Positions 17,491 through 25,162 of a DNA stretch of 30,399 nucleotides are shown in pieces. Position numbers and translations under genes: made by a program. This DNA comes from Coemansia sp. RSA 922 (lineage: Eukaryota; Kickxellomycota; Kickxellomycetes; Kickxellales; Kickxellaceae), in the NCBI GenBank assembly GCA_027577415.1, contig JANBQS010000152.1, forward strand, positions 1-30,399. Reading direction: 5' to 3'. Below the pieces are notes generated by a model. That model ran no database searches, was not told where the DNA came from, and saw only the letters and a program-made list of their open reading frames with translations. How positions within the stretch are numbered: position 1 is the first letter of the stretch; every line of letters starts with the position of its first letter.

Positions 17491-17663
17491 GATGATCCCA
17501 GCAGACAAGCTACGCGTCCAATATTCTGAGAACGAATTTGGAGCTTTCTCTTCTTTCTTTTTACTTACCCTCCTCTCGCAATTTATAATAACTATTTTCC
17601 TTCCTTCTTGTCATTTAGACACTTTACTCGCACTCTCCGAGCTCATTATTGTTGTACTTTGCC

Positions 17664-19061
17664 ATGGCGGAGGCTGGACTTTTCCTAGCCTATGCGGCGA
17701 TTGGCACAATGGCCGTGGCACCAATTTACTTTGGCTCCTTTTCGTCGCTTGACCGGCTCAAGAGCGCGGCGAGCAAAAGCAGGACATCCGAAAAGGGACA
17801 TTTTGCTGAGTTCTCTGACTCTGAAGACGAAGACGAGGAGAGCGAGGCAGTGACTGCTGAGGACGCGTACATGTTTCCCGTATACGGGTCGGCGGCGCTG
17901 TTCTCAATGTACGTGATATTCAAGTACTTGAACAAGGACTGGGTTAACTTCCTGTTGTCCGGTTACTTTGCGTTATTGGGCGTGGCGGCGTTGACGCAGT
18001 TGGGCGTGCGCGTAGTCAAGGGCGTGACGGGAGTGAAGCTGCCGCTGTATCACCTCAACCTGGTGCACCACTCGAAATCGGTGTTTGACTTGCGCTTCAC
18101 CAACTTGCACCTGGGAATGATGGGTGCCAGTATGTTGTGTACGGCTTTCTATTTGTATTCGAAGAACTGGGCGGTGTCTAACCTCTTTGGTCTGGCGTTC
18201 TCGTTTTCGGCTATCATCCTCATCCGCCTGGACTCGTTCAAGAGCGGCATGATTATGCTGGCTGGCCTGTTTGTCTACGATATCTTCTGGGTCTTTGGTA
18301 CCGAGGTCATGGTATCTGTGGCCAAGAACTTTGATGCGCCTATTAAGGTTGTCTTCCCCAAGGACTTGTTCCCAGCTGAGGGTAAGCTAGCCTTCACCAT
18401 GCTGGGACTGGGCGATATCGTGGTTCCTGGCATCTTTGTTGCCCTTTGCTTGCGCTTTGACCGGCAGAGGTACTTGAGCTCGATCGGGTATGCCAAGGAC
18501 AAGGCCTTGCCGCGAGTGCTCAACAACAAACACCGCGGGTTTGGATTTCCGACTCCCTACTTCAACGCCTGCATGGCTGCCTACGTGGCTGGACTGGCGA
18601 CTACTATTACGGTCATGCATACGTTCAAGGCTGCTCAGCCGGCGCTGCTGTACCTCTCGCCTGCCTGTATTTTGGCCGTGGTTGTGACCGCCGTGGCGCG
18701 TGGCGAGGTGGCGGCTGTGTTTTCGTATAGCGAGGAGACGAAGAAGGACGAGGACGAAAGTGCAGAGTCGACTAAGGAGAAGGCGAAGGCTGAAGATAAG
18801 GCGCCCGTCGTTCATCGCTACAATTTGCGTAACCAGGGACCTGCCGCTGGCGCGGGACTGACGACACCTGCTAGCGCTGGTGAGCTGGCTGACGATGAGC
18901 AGGAGAACGTCAAGCTGCCCAGAGTTCTCGACGAGAAGGTCAACCCGATCTCGGAGATCTCAGACGATGGGTCGGAAGAGGCTGCTGCTGCTGCTCCAGC
19001 GACGCCAGTCAAGGGCAAGAAGGGCAAGAAGAGCGGATCCAAGGCCAAGGCCAAAAAGTAG
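17664..19061 (+). CDS. Signal peptide peptidase (intramembrane aspartyl protease, presenilin/SPP family)
   Basis: The product is 465 residues from the ATG in TTGCCATGGCG. It is a GxGD multipass ER membrane protease that cleaves signal-peptide remnants and other type II membrane segments; the homologue is human HM13/SPP. All signature motifs are visible: YD in GLFVYDIFWVFGT (D206), GLGD in FTMLGLGDIVVPG (D251) and QPAL (325-328), with about nine hydrophobic segments. Flanking identity to SPP is high (VSVAKNFDAPIKVVFP, LFGLAFSFSAI). An acidic loop (about 47-68, SDSEDEDEESE) follows the first membrane segment. The C-terminal ~100 residues form a long, charged, Lys-rich cytosolic tail ending KSGSKAKAKK. 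This is longer than the human tail and lacks an exact KKxx ER-retrieval signal. It is intronless and followed 375 bp later by the MDC1-like gene. Confidence 0.96.
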   Translation: MAEAGLFLAYAAIGTMAVAPIYFGSFSSLDRLKSAASKSRTSEKGHFAEFSDSEDEDEESEAVTAEDAYMFPVYGSAALFSMYVIFKYLNKDWVNFLLSGYFALLGVAALTQLGVRVVKGVTGVKLPLYHLNLVHHSKSVFDLRFTNLHLGMMGASMLCTAFYLYSKNWAVSNLFGLAFSFSAIILIRLDSFKSGMIMLAGLFVYDIFWVFGTEVMVSVAKNFDAPIKVVFPKDLFPAEGKLAFTMLGLGDIVVPGIFVALCLRFDRQRYLSSIGYAKDKALPRVLNNKHRGFGFPTPYFNACMAAYVAGLATTITVMHTFKAAQPALLYLSPACILAVVVTAVARGEVAAVFSYSEETKKDEDESAESTKEKAKAEDKAPVVHRYNLRNQGPAAGAGLTTPASAGELADDEQENVKLPRVLDEKVNPISEISDDGSEEAAAAAPATPVKGKKGKKSGSKAKAKK

Positions 19062-19436
19062 CATACCCCTTATTAAGCATTTTTATGTAGCGTTGACTTT
19101 AATGTCTGACTCTGTTAGTGGCATACATGGATTGATTACCCAAACTCAGGTCTCACTCACCTGCGGCTCATTGACTCGACCGGAGAAGATTCTCAGTGGC
19201 TTAGAATCTGTACTTGTGCGTATTTGACTACAACCCCTTTTTGCCTGTAACGTCTAAATTCTGTTGTTTCCTTTTTTTCGTTATTTTTTTTGAAATTCCG
19301 TCTCTTTATTATTATTATTTTGCCCACACGCCTCTCTTTTTTGTTTCACTTTCAGCGACAGTATAGAGGAGTACCAACTTGAGAAAAGGGAGGAGGAGGG
19401 CATACCAGCCTTAAAAGTCCAGTGTGTGTTTTGGAA
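19062..19436. other. Intergenic region before the MDC1-like gene
   Basis: This 375-bp stretch is T-rich with TTATTATTATTATTT near 19305-19320. A pyrimidine tract ending TTTCACTTTCAG (about 19344-19355) looks like a 3' splice site, so a 5'-UTR intron or a short upstream exon of the next gene is possible. No matching coding exon was found. Confidence 0.4.
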
Positions 19437-22400
19437 ATGCAGCAGATATTTCCAATAACGTCGTCCGCCTCTTCAGCGAGACGCGGCGGGCATAATGAGC
19501 GGCTGGCACTGGGTGGCGACCAGTGGCTTACAGAGAGTATTTGCGGATCGCGACCATCTTCTATAGAAACAGAGCCATATATATCGAATTCACTTCTTTC
19601 ACCGACAGCCTTGACAGACACCAAGAGCCTCTGCGACGGCGATTGTGTGGACAGTAGTCCGATTGCAGCTGACCGGCTATACATAGCCTCTGAACGAGAC
19701 GCAGTAATGGCTGCGCTATGTTTGCATAGTAGCCCTGACGGCTCGATCGACGGGCCATTGGAGGTTTCGTTATACGCTGGGCTAAACAATATCAGCGGTA
19801 GTGAGGGCAGTGGGCGAATTGTATTGCCGATAGCGCAGGCAATAAATGCGGCGATAGAGATCGACGACGGCCTGCATGTTTTGTATGACTACGGGTCCGC
19901 AGGCGGCGTGCTTCTGGGGCATAGAAGGGCTAGGGTGAAGAGGGACGCTGGGTATGTGATCTCTGACGGCAAGCTTTTGTGGTTCGGCGAGGTCTCCTTT
20001 TGGTACCGCGTGTTGGATGGCTCTAGGTGGTCAAAGTCGCCTACGCCGCCGTGGCGTGACACGCATGTTACTCCAGATGTGTCTGCGTTTCTGCATGGCG
20101 ACACTATGCATGCGTCTCCACGCTTAAACCCGCATTCGTCTCCCTTGGACTCGACACATACTCGAGAAAAGCCGTTCGCTGAGCATCTGGTGTTGAGTCG
20201 AGCACGTGCGGCTTGCTTGCGTCGTGAAGAGGCTGTGGCGGTTATCAGTCAGTCTCCGGATCCGCAGTCATCGCTTGTTTTGACATCGCCTCCCGGTCAA
20301 TTCTCTCCGACGCGTGCGTCGCCAGATAGGGTTGCTTCGTACCCAGTATCTCTGCTTGATGACCGTGTGCTTAGAGTGGACCTGATAGACCATGTCTCTT
20401 TCAACTACGATTCAGACCCTGAGTCTATGGCCATGGATACTGAACCCTTGTCTCAGCATTCTCGGGGTGCCACTCCTGATTATTGTCCGTGTTCGTCGCC
20501 TCCGCAGCAACTGGCGTACGCTGCTTCGCCGGCACTGCCAGCAATGCAGCTGGACTCGGTGCATACCAGTTTGCGCATGGAGAATCTGCACGTGGGTGGG
20601 GGTAGCGTTCTTGCTCCTGGTTCCGATGACGATGAGCGTCAGTCCGTTGTGTCGAAAGCTGCGACTGAAGTCATTGGCGGCAGTACACCGGAACCAGAAC
20701 CAGAACCAGAACCTGAACCTGAACCTGAACCTGAACCTGAACCTGAACCTGAACCTGAACCAGAACCAGAGCCACGACCTGAGGCGCCTTCCACTCAGCT
20801 CGAAGTCACTTCTACACAGCCTGTACCGCATTCTACGCCGCCCGTGTTGAATTCCACTCAGCCCGTGTCGCCTAGCAGACTCCCGCCACAACGGCTAACT
20901 TCTGGATCGAGGCACTCGAGTGTCGGCGACGCACTGTTTGGGAGGAAGCAGTCTGCTGAGCTGAACCCGAAACAAGAGGGTAGCACTCAGACCGCCAACC
21001 CACATGCTGGAGGTGAGGATCCTGACTCGGTCGTTGTCCATTTTCCCAAGCCATCTGCGCTTTTATGTGCGCCTACTCGCGTTATTCTTGCTGGGCCGTC
21101 GTATTTGCAGCAGGCGGCGCTTCCTCGGTATCCATATGATCTGGTTGGTATGGAGGCGTTTCTCCGCAGCGCTACTCAAAACACAGCTCCCACACAGCCT
21201 GATATAGAGTACAACGACGGGCTTGAAGGTATCCAGCTCTCGGGAGTATCAGTGGGGACGATGCAGAGCAGCGATTTCTCGCAGCAGTTTATCTCTCCGC
21301 CGCCACCACCTGTTCGGTTGCCGCCTCCGTGTGCTGTTGAAACTGGGTCGTCTCGTATGTCGGTTGATTCCACTCCGTCGCCTAAAGGCAAATCCCCCGC
21401 GCTGACAAGGACTCAGTCGTCAGTGTCTTCGGCACAAGCGTCAATAGTCACACCGGCAAACACACGTCGACTTGCTACATCTAAGCGTCATCGCCGGTCG
21501 ATCGACAACTACACTGATGAAGAAGAAGAGGATGAGAGAGCCGAGGATCTAGTCGTGGTCAGTGAGACCCCAGCCAAGCGCAACACCCCTAGTCATGCTG
21601 CTAGCCGTAGCGGGTCACGATTAAGCGCCACCTCTACGCTTTCTCTGTCTTCGTCGAGCATTGCAATATCGTCGGCGCGTAGTTCGCAACGATTCAATAC
21701 TCCTACGTACATGTCTTCGCGTGTACGTCATTCCCGACACACGCCACTTAACCTCAAATCCAGCAACATATTACATGTGCCACCGCCTCGTATAGATACG
21801 TCCTCACGTACCCCGCTGACCCGTGGATCTCATGGTCGGTCCTCCATATCGAGTAATTATCCTAGCCTACCGCCCACCGCACCCCTGGTCTCTGGTAATG
21901 CGAGGTCGGCGGGGATCGAGGTATCGCGCCCGCATACTGGCAGAATGCCGAGTGGTACTTCTAACGACGGGTTTCCTGACGACGATATGGTTCTTGGATC
22001 AATGCTTGGCACGCAAGGCGTCAATAGAGCTAACCGCGGTCATCGTAGGTACACTCAGGGCAGCGCTACGCCATCGACAGCTGTAAACCGGTCGTATAGT
22101 CCTATTATGTATCCACACACTAAGAGTCCAGTGCCGACGTATCAGCCAGCAATGGCTGGTGTTTTGGAATCGCCCATGTCTATCGACTCGCCGACTACTG
22201 CCTACACTAGACCATCGGTTACACTGGTGGTTAAGAAGGATGAGCCGGATCTCTCGTCGTCTCCCGATCTTCCCAATCCAAAATCGCTAATGGAATCGAT
22301 AGTGGCAGGTACGGCAGCGTCTCTTGAAAGGACGCCGGCCTCTAAGCACAGTGTAGAACCTGGCGCAGACTTGACTCCGACTTGTAAAGATGAGGCGTCG

Positions 22401-24581
22401 AGAACAGCACCCACGGCTACCTCGATAATATCTGGGTTGCCTGAAGATCGTGAGCCAGTCGATGTTGATGACACGCAGTTAGACCACGAGGACAGTATAG
22501 TTCCAGAAAAGCCGCCGCCACGTCTCCACTTGCGCGTACCCACTAAAAGCACGTCGTCGTTATCTTCTGCCGCCGCCGCTACTACTGACGTAATGGCCGA
22601 AATGGAGCCCTCGTCTGCTGCTAAGCAACCGGCGACTACGGGTGAGTGGATCAGCATGGATGACAAGCAATCGCCCAATGCGCCAGCCAGACCTACTCGC
22701 GCTTCTGCACTGCGTCGTGACAAGGGTAAGGCATGCGGTCGAGGTGGTAGTGACGCTCAGATGAGCTCATCTCGGACGCCATCGGCTACATCGACTATCT
22801 CGCCTGCTGCATCGCGTAGCAATTCATTGGCCGACTCGTTGCGCAAATTGCCTGGCAAACCGGGCTCTAAACGTACTGGATTATTGTCATCAAAGCGCAC
22901 TCCCATCGGTGGCAAAAATATACTGCCTAGCCCGGTGGCTGCTAAAGGCACGCAGTCAGCAAGTGAATCTCCCACGCCCAAAGTCTTGGGCGTTGCTGCC
23001 AGAGCCTTGACTGCGACTCTTGTGGCTGTCTCGCCAAAACCCCTGTCTCCAAGTGCTGCGAGTGACGCTACTTTGTTGCAGCAAGAGCCCATAGATATTA
23101 AACCGGCCAGGGTTTATGGCGGCAAGCAACGAGCCTGTGGTAGTCGAATATCGCATCGTAACCTGGATTTAGCGCAGACTACGCCCACTAAGCCAATGCT
23201 GCCGAAGATTCCGCCCAAGCGCAAGAACACCAATGTTGGAGGACCAGCTCCCCCTGCTGTGAGTGCTGCGCGACTGACTCGACAGAACAGTAGCGATATG
23301 TGTGGGATCCGGATGGTGGCGATTACTGGATTCCTAGGCGACGACATGGACCAAACAGTACGGAAACTAGAATCTCACGGGCTGGCCGTCACCGATAACC
23401 CGCTGATTGCCGATATATGTATACGGCAAGGAAAGCTAGGCCGGACGTTAAAAGTACTTTGTGCTTTGGCGCGCGGAATCCCCGTTGTCTCTCCCAACTG
23501 GGTATCCGACCTCGGTAGCGTGGCATTGCGTACGCGGTCGACTAGCTCTCACAAAACTCTGTCCGGCTTGGCTGACACTCATCTTCTTATCGACCGGGCT
23601 ACTGAGCAAGAGTGGGGGTTTACGCTGACCGAGACATTGCACAAGGCACGCGAGATGAGCGGTCGACTGTTGGCTGGATATTGTGTCTACATTACTCCCA
23701 ATTTCACTCGGCCTGATCCCGCAAGCCTCTCTGTGATGATAAAATCGGCAGGCGGCTTCGTGCTAAACGACTTTGGACGACACGAGGAACGGATCCTTAG
23801 AGGTGAAGAGAATACTCTGCCTGATCCGCAATTGAGTCGTCGCTCGGCCTCGGCTACTACTGCGCCCGATTTGCTTACCGACCATGAAACTCCAACTTTG
23901 TCTACTACTGCCGACTGCGTGCTTGCTGGCGAGTTAACTGAGAGCAGTACAGAGCCTGACAATGCTTCTGATGAGGACTGGGATTCTAGAAACGACAAGA
24001 GACGCAGTCGGCGGACTAGTACAGGTGGAATAGCTAGTAGTCTTGGTGGCGGCCATCGACGAAAGAGAAAGACGCTGCCAAAGTTAACCAAAATCGAGTA
24101 TGAATCCAGCGACGATGGTACTACAGATAATAACCGAGTCAAGTTAAAATCAGAGCCATCGATGATATTTGCTCCTCCACCGCCTCTCAGCTATGGATCC
24201 GCAGCCACAACGCCAGTACGGAACCGCGGAGCTAGTGAATCGCCCTCAATTAGACAGCGCCCATCGTCGGCAAATAATAAGCGCCGCCGAATCCAGGAAA
24301 GTCCCAGTATATCGGCTACAGCTACGCATTTTGCCATTGGTAGTTGCACGAGCGACATGGGATCGGCTGTGCCCTTTGACCCGCAGTGTAGTCCTCTGGA
24401 TATGTCAACCTTGTTGAAGGCGCGTAAGGCTGAACTTGGGATCCCCGCTGACGCTCAGCTTCTCATTGTTTCCGCGAATACAGAGCCGGCGCTACGAAAA
24501 CTGTGGGAGACACATAGCGCTGTCGTTATTAAACCGGAACTGATTATCCAAAGTATCATTCATTGCTCGCCGCAATTCTGA
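19437..24581 (+). CDS. MDC1-like DNA-damage checkpoint mediator: FHA-like + disordered TQ-rich region + tandem BRCT
   Basis: The product is 1,714 residues, intronless; the first ATG is at 19437. Residues ~109-195 align by eye with the MDC1 FHA domain: DYGSAGGVLL against the GSxNG loop, then ISDGKLLWFGEVSFWYRV as the last strands. About 1,070 disordered Ser/Thr/Pro-rich residues follow, with an (EP)14 run (419-446) and four STQ/STP heptads (452-479). BRCT1 (~1292-1360) contains AITGFL (T1297, G1298), GRTLKVLCALARGIPVVSPNW (R1336, K1339). WGFTLTETLHKARE links to BRCT2, which starts GRLLAGYCVYITPNF (1409). BRCT2 is interrupted after GGFVLNDFG and resumes at ~1672 (QLLIVSANTEPALRKLWE ... IKPELIIQSI) to the C-terminus. 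In human MDC1 the corresponding Thr/Lys bind phosphate and the Arg binds the free C-terminus of gamma-H2AX. Expected role: nuclear scaffold at DNA breaks. PTIP/Brc1-type is the alternative. Confidence 0.88.
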   Translation: MQQIFPITSSASSARRGGHNERLALGGDQWLTESICGSRPSSIETEPYISNSLLSPTALTDTKSLCDGDCVDSSPIAADRLYIASERDAVMAALCLHSSPDGSIDGPLEVSLYAGLNNISGSEGSGRIVLPIAQAINAAIEIDDGLHVLYDYGSAGGVLLGHRRARVKRDAGYVISDGKLLWFGEVSFWYRVLDGSRWSKSPTPPWRDTHVTPDVSAFLHGDTMHASPRLNPHSSPLDSTHTREKPFAEHLVLSRARAACLRREEAVAVISQSPDPQSSLVLTSPPGQFSPTRASPDRVASYPVSLLDDRVLRVDLIDHVSFNYDSDPESMAMDTEPLSQHSRGATPDYCPCSSPPQQLAYAASPALPAMQLDSVHTSLRMENLHVGGGSVLAPGSDDDERQSVVSKAATEVIGGSTPEPEPEPEPEPEPEPEPEPEPEPEPEPEPRPEAPSTQLEVTSTQPVPHSTPPVLNSTQPVSPSRLPPQRLTSGSRHSSVGDALFGRKQSAELNPKQEGSTQTANPHAGGEDPDSVVVHFPKPSALLCAPTRVILAGPSYLQQAALPRYPYDLVGMEAFLRSATQNTAPTQPDIEYNDGLEGIQLSGVSVGTMQSSDFSQQFISPPPPPVRLPPPCAVETGSSRMSVDSTPSPKGKSPALTRTQSSVSSAQASIVTPANTRRLATSKRHRRSIDNYTDEEEEDERAEDLVVVSETPAKRNTPSHAASRSGSRLSATSTLSLSSSSIAISSARSSQRFNTPTYMSSRVRHSRHTPLNLKSSNILHVPPPRIDTSSRTPLTRGSHGRSSISSNYPSLPPTAPLVSGNARSAGIEVSRPHTGRMPSGTSNDGFPDDDMVLGSMLGTQGVNRANRGHRRYTQGSATPSTAVNRSYSPIMYPHTKSPVPTYQPAMAGVLESPMSIDSPTTAYTRPSVTLVVKKDEPDLSSSPDLPNPKSLMESIVAGTAASLERTPASKHSVEPGADLTPTCKDEASRTAPTATSIISGLPEDREPVDVDDTQLDHEDSIVPEKPPPRLHLRVPTKSTSSLSSAAAATTDVMAEMEPSSAAKQPATTGEWISMDDKQSPNAPARPTRASALRRDKGKACGRGGSDAQMSSSRTPSATSTISPAASRSNSLADSLRKLPGKPGSKRTGLLSSKRTPIGGKNILPSPVAAKGTQSASESPTPKVLGVAARALTATLVAVSPKPLSPSAASDATLLQQEPIDIKPARVYGGKQRACGSRISHRNLDLAQTTPTKPMLPKIPPKRKNTNVGGPAPPAVSAARLTRQNSSDMCGIRMVAITGFLGDDMDQTVRKLESHGLAVTDNPLIADICIRQGKLGRTLKVLCALARGIPVVSPNWVSDLGSVALRTRSTSSHKTLSGLADTHLLIDRATEQEWGFTLTETLHKAREMSGRLLAGYCVYITPNFTRPDPASLSVMIKSAGGFVLNDFGRHEERILRGEENTLPDPQLSRRSASATTAPDLLTDHETPTLSTTADCVLAGELTESSTEPDNASDEDWDSRNDKRRSRRTSTGGIASSLGGGHRRKRKTLPKLTKIEYESSDDGTTDNNRVKLKSEPSMIFAPPPPLSYGSAATTPVRNRGASESPSIRQRPSSANNKRRRIQESPSISATATHFAIGSCTSDMGSAVPFDPQCSPLDMSTLLKARKAELGIPADAQLLIVSANTEPALRKLWETHSAVVIKPELIIQSIIHCSPQF
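20691..20774 (+). repeat. Hexanucleotide repeat GAACC(A/T), 14 units, encoding (Glu-Pro)14
   Basis: The 84-nt in-frame microsatellite lies inside the MDC1-like gene. Units use GAACCA at both ends and GAACCT in the middle, with one GAGCCA at the end. It encodes residues 419-446. It is probably length-polymorphic and makes an extended acidic spacer. Confidence 0.95.
20790..20873 (+). repeat. Degenerate 21-bp repeat, 4 units, encoding ST(Q/P)-type heptads
   Basis: Residues 452-479 of the MDC1-like protein read STQLEVT, STQPVPH, STPPVLN, STQPVSP. These are four consecutive heptads, three of them with a TQ dipeptide. The DNA units begin at 20790, 20811, 20832 and 20853 and have diverged at the base level, so the amino-acid pattern looks maintained. 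Confidence 0.85.
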
Positions 24582-25162
24582 ACATCCCTTGCACTCATAC
24601 TATCGCCTTCTCTCTCTCGCACTCTTATCCTTTGTATTACACTCTTATCCTGTTACACCTTCAAATTAAATAGCACCTATTCAATACACCACCCTCCTCC
24701 AAATGCCAATAGCTGACAATACGTGGGTGTCTGGGGGAGAGGTTTTTAAAAAAAAAAAGTTCCAGACCATTCGGGATAATCATTCTTACTGGATACGCAA
24801 TTTTAAACTTTGATTGGATGGATGTGTATGCATGGATATAGACTCTGGAGCCAATACCATATCTTTGTTTGGAGCCTGTGCAACGCTGAAAAGAGTCCAC
24901 TCCGCTCTGAAATAGCTACGTGGGGGTTGGGGAGGAGAAGCGGAGCGAAATAAAAAAGCTCTTTAAATGTCCGACGACCAAAAGGCTGGGAATATAAAAG
25001 ACTAAAAAGCGGCACAAAAAGTTTACGAACGAAAAAAAAAATCATCTCTCTTCATCTTATCATATTATTTTTCATCTCTTGCTCTATAATCAATCTTCCT
25101 ATTTTGTTGCGTTATCCGTGTTTATCAACGACCTTACCCGTGTTTATCAACGATCTAACTCC
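24582..25162. other. 3' end of the MDC1-like gene and promoter/5' leader of the zinc-cluster gene
   Basis: A CT-rich tract (24605-24660) follows the stop. Further right are A-runs (24748-24759, 25032-25041) and a TC-rich leader (25043-25082). A 22-bp direct duplication (25116-25159) directly precedes the start codon at 25163. No coding frame was supported. Confidence 0.5.
25116..25159 (+). repeat. 22-bp tandem duplication immediately before a start codon
   Basis: Two units, 25116-25137 and 25138-25159, both begin CCGTGTTTATCAACGA and match at 20 of 22 positions. The second ends 3 nt before the ATG at 25163. The frame is open through both units, but there is no ATG in it. Confidence 0.9.

Noticed and set aside
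19344..19436. An upstream coding exon of the MDC1-like gene spliced at TTTCACTTTCAG
   Set aside because: No open exon with a good donor was found in the 280 bp before it, and the ATG at 19437 already precedes the FHA-like domain by about 105 residues. A 5'-UTR intron remains possible.
20412..20891. Minus-strand ORF with a long Arg-Phe/Trp-Phe repeat
   Set aside because: It is the reverse-strand reading of the (GAACCW)n microsatellite inside the MDC1-like gene, with no independent support.
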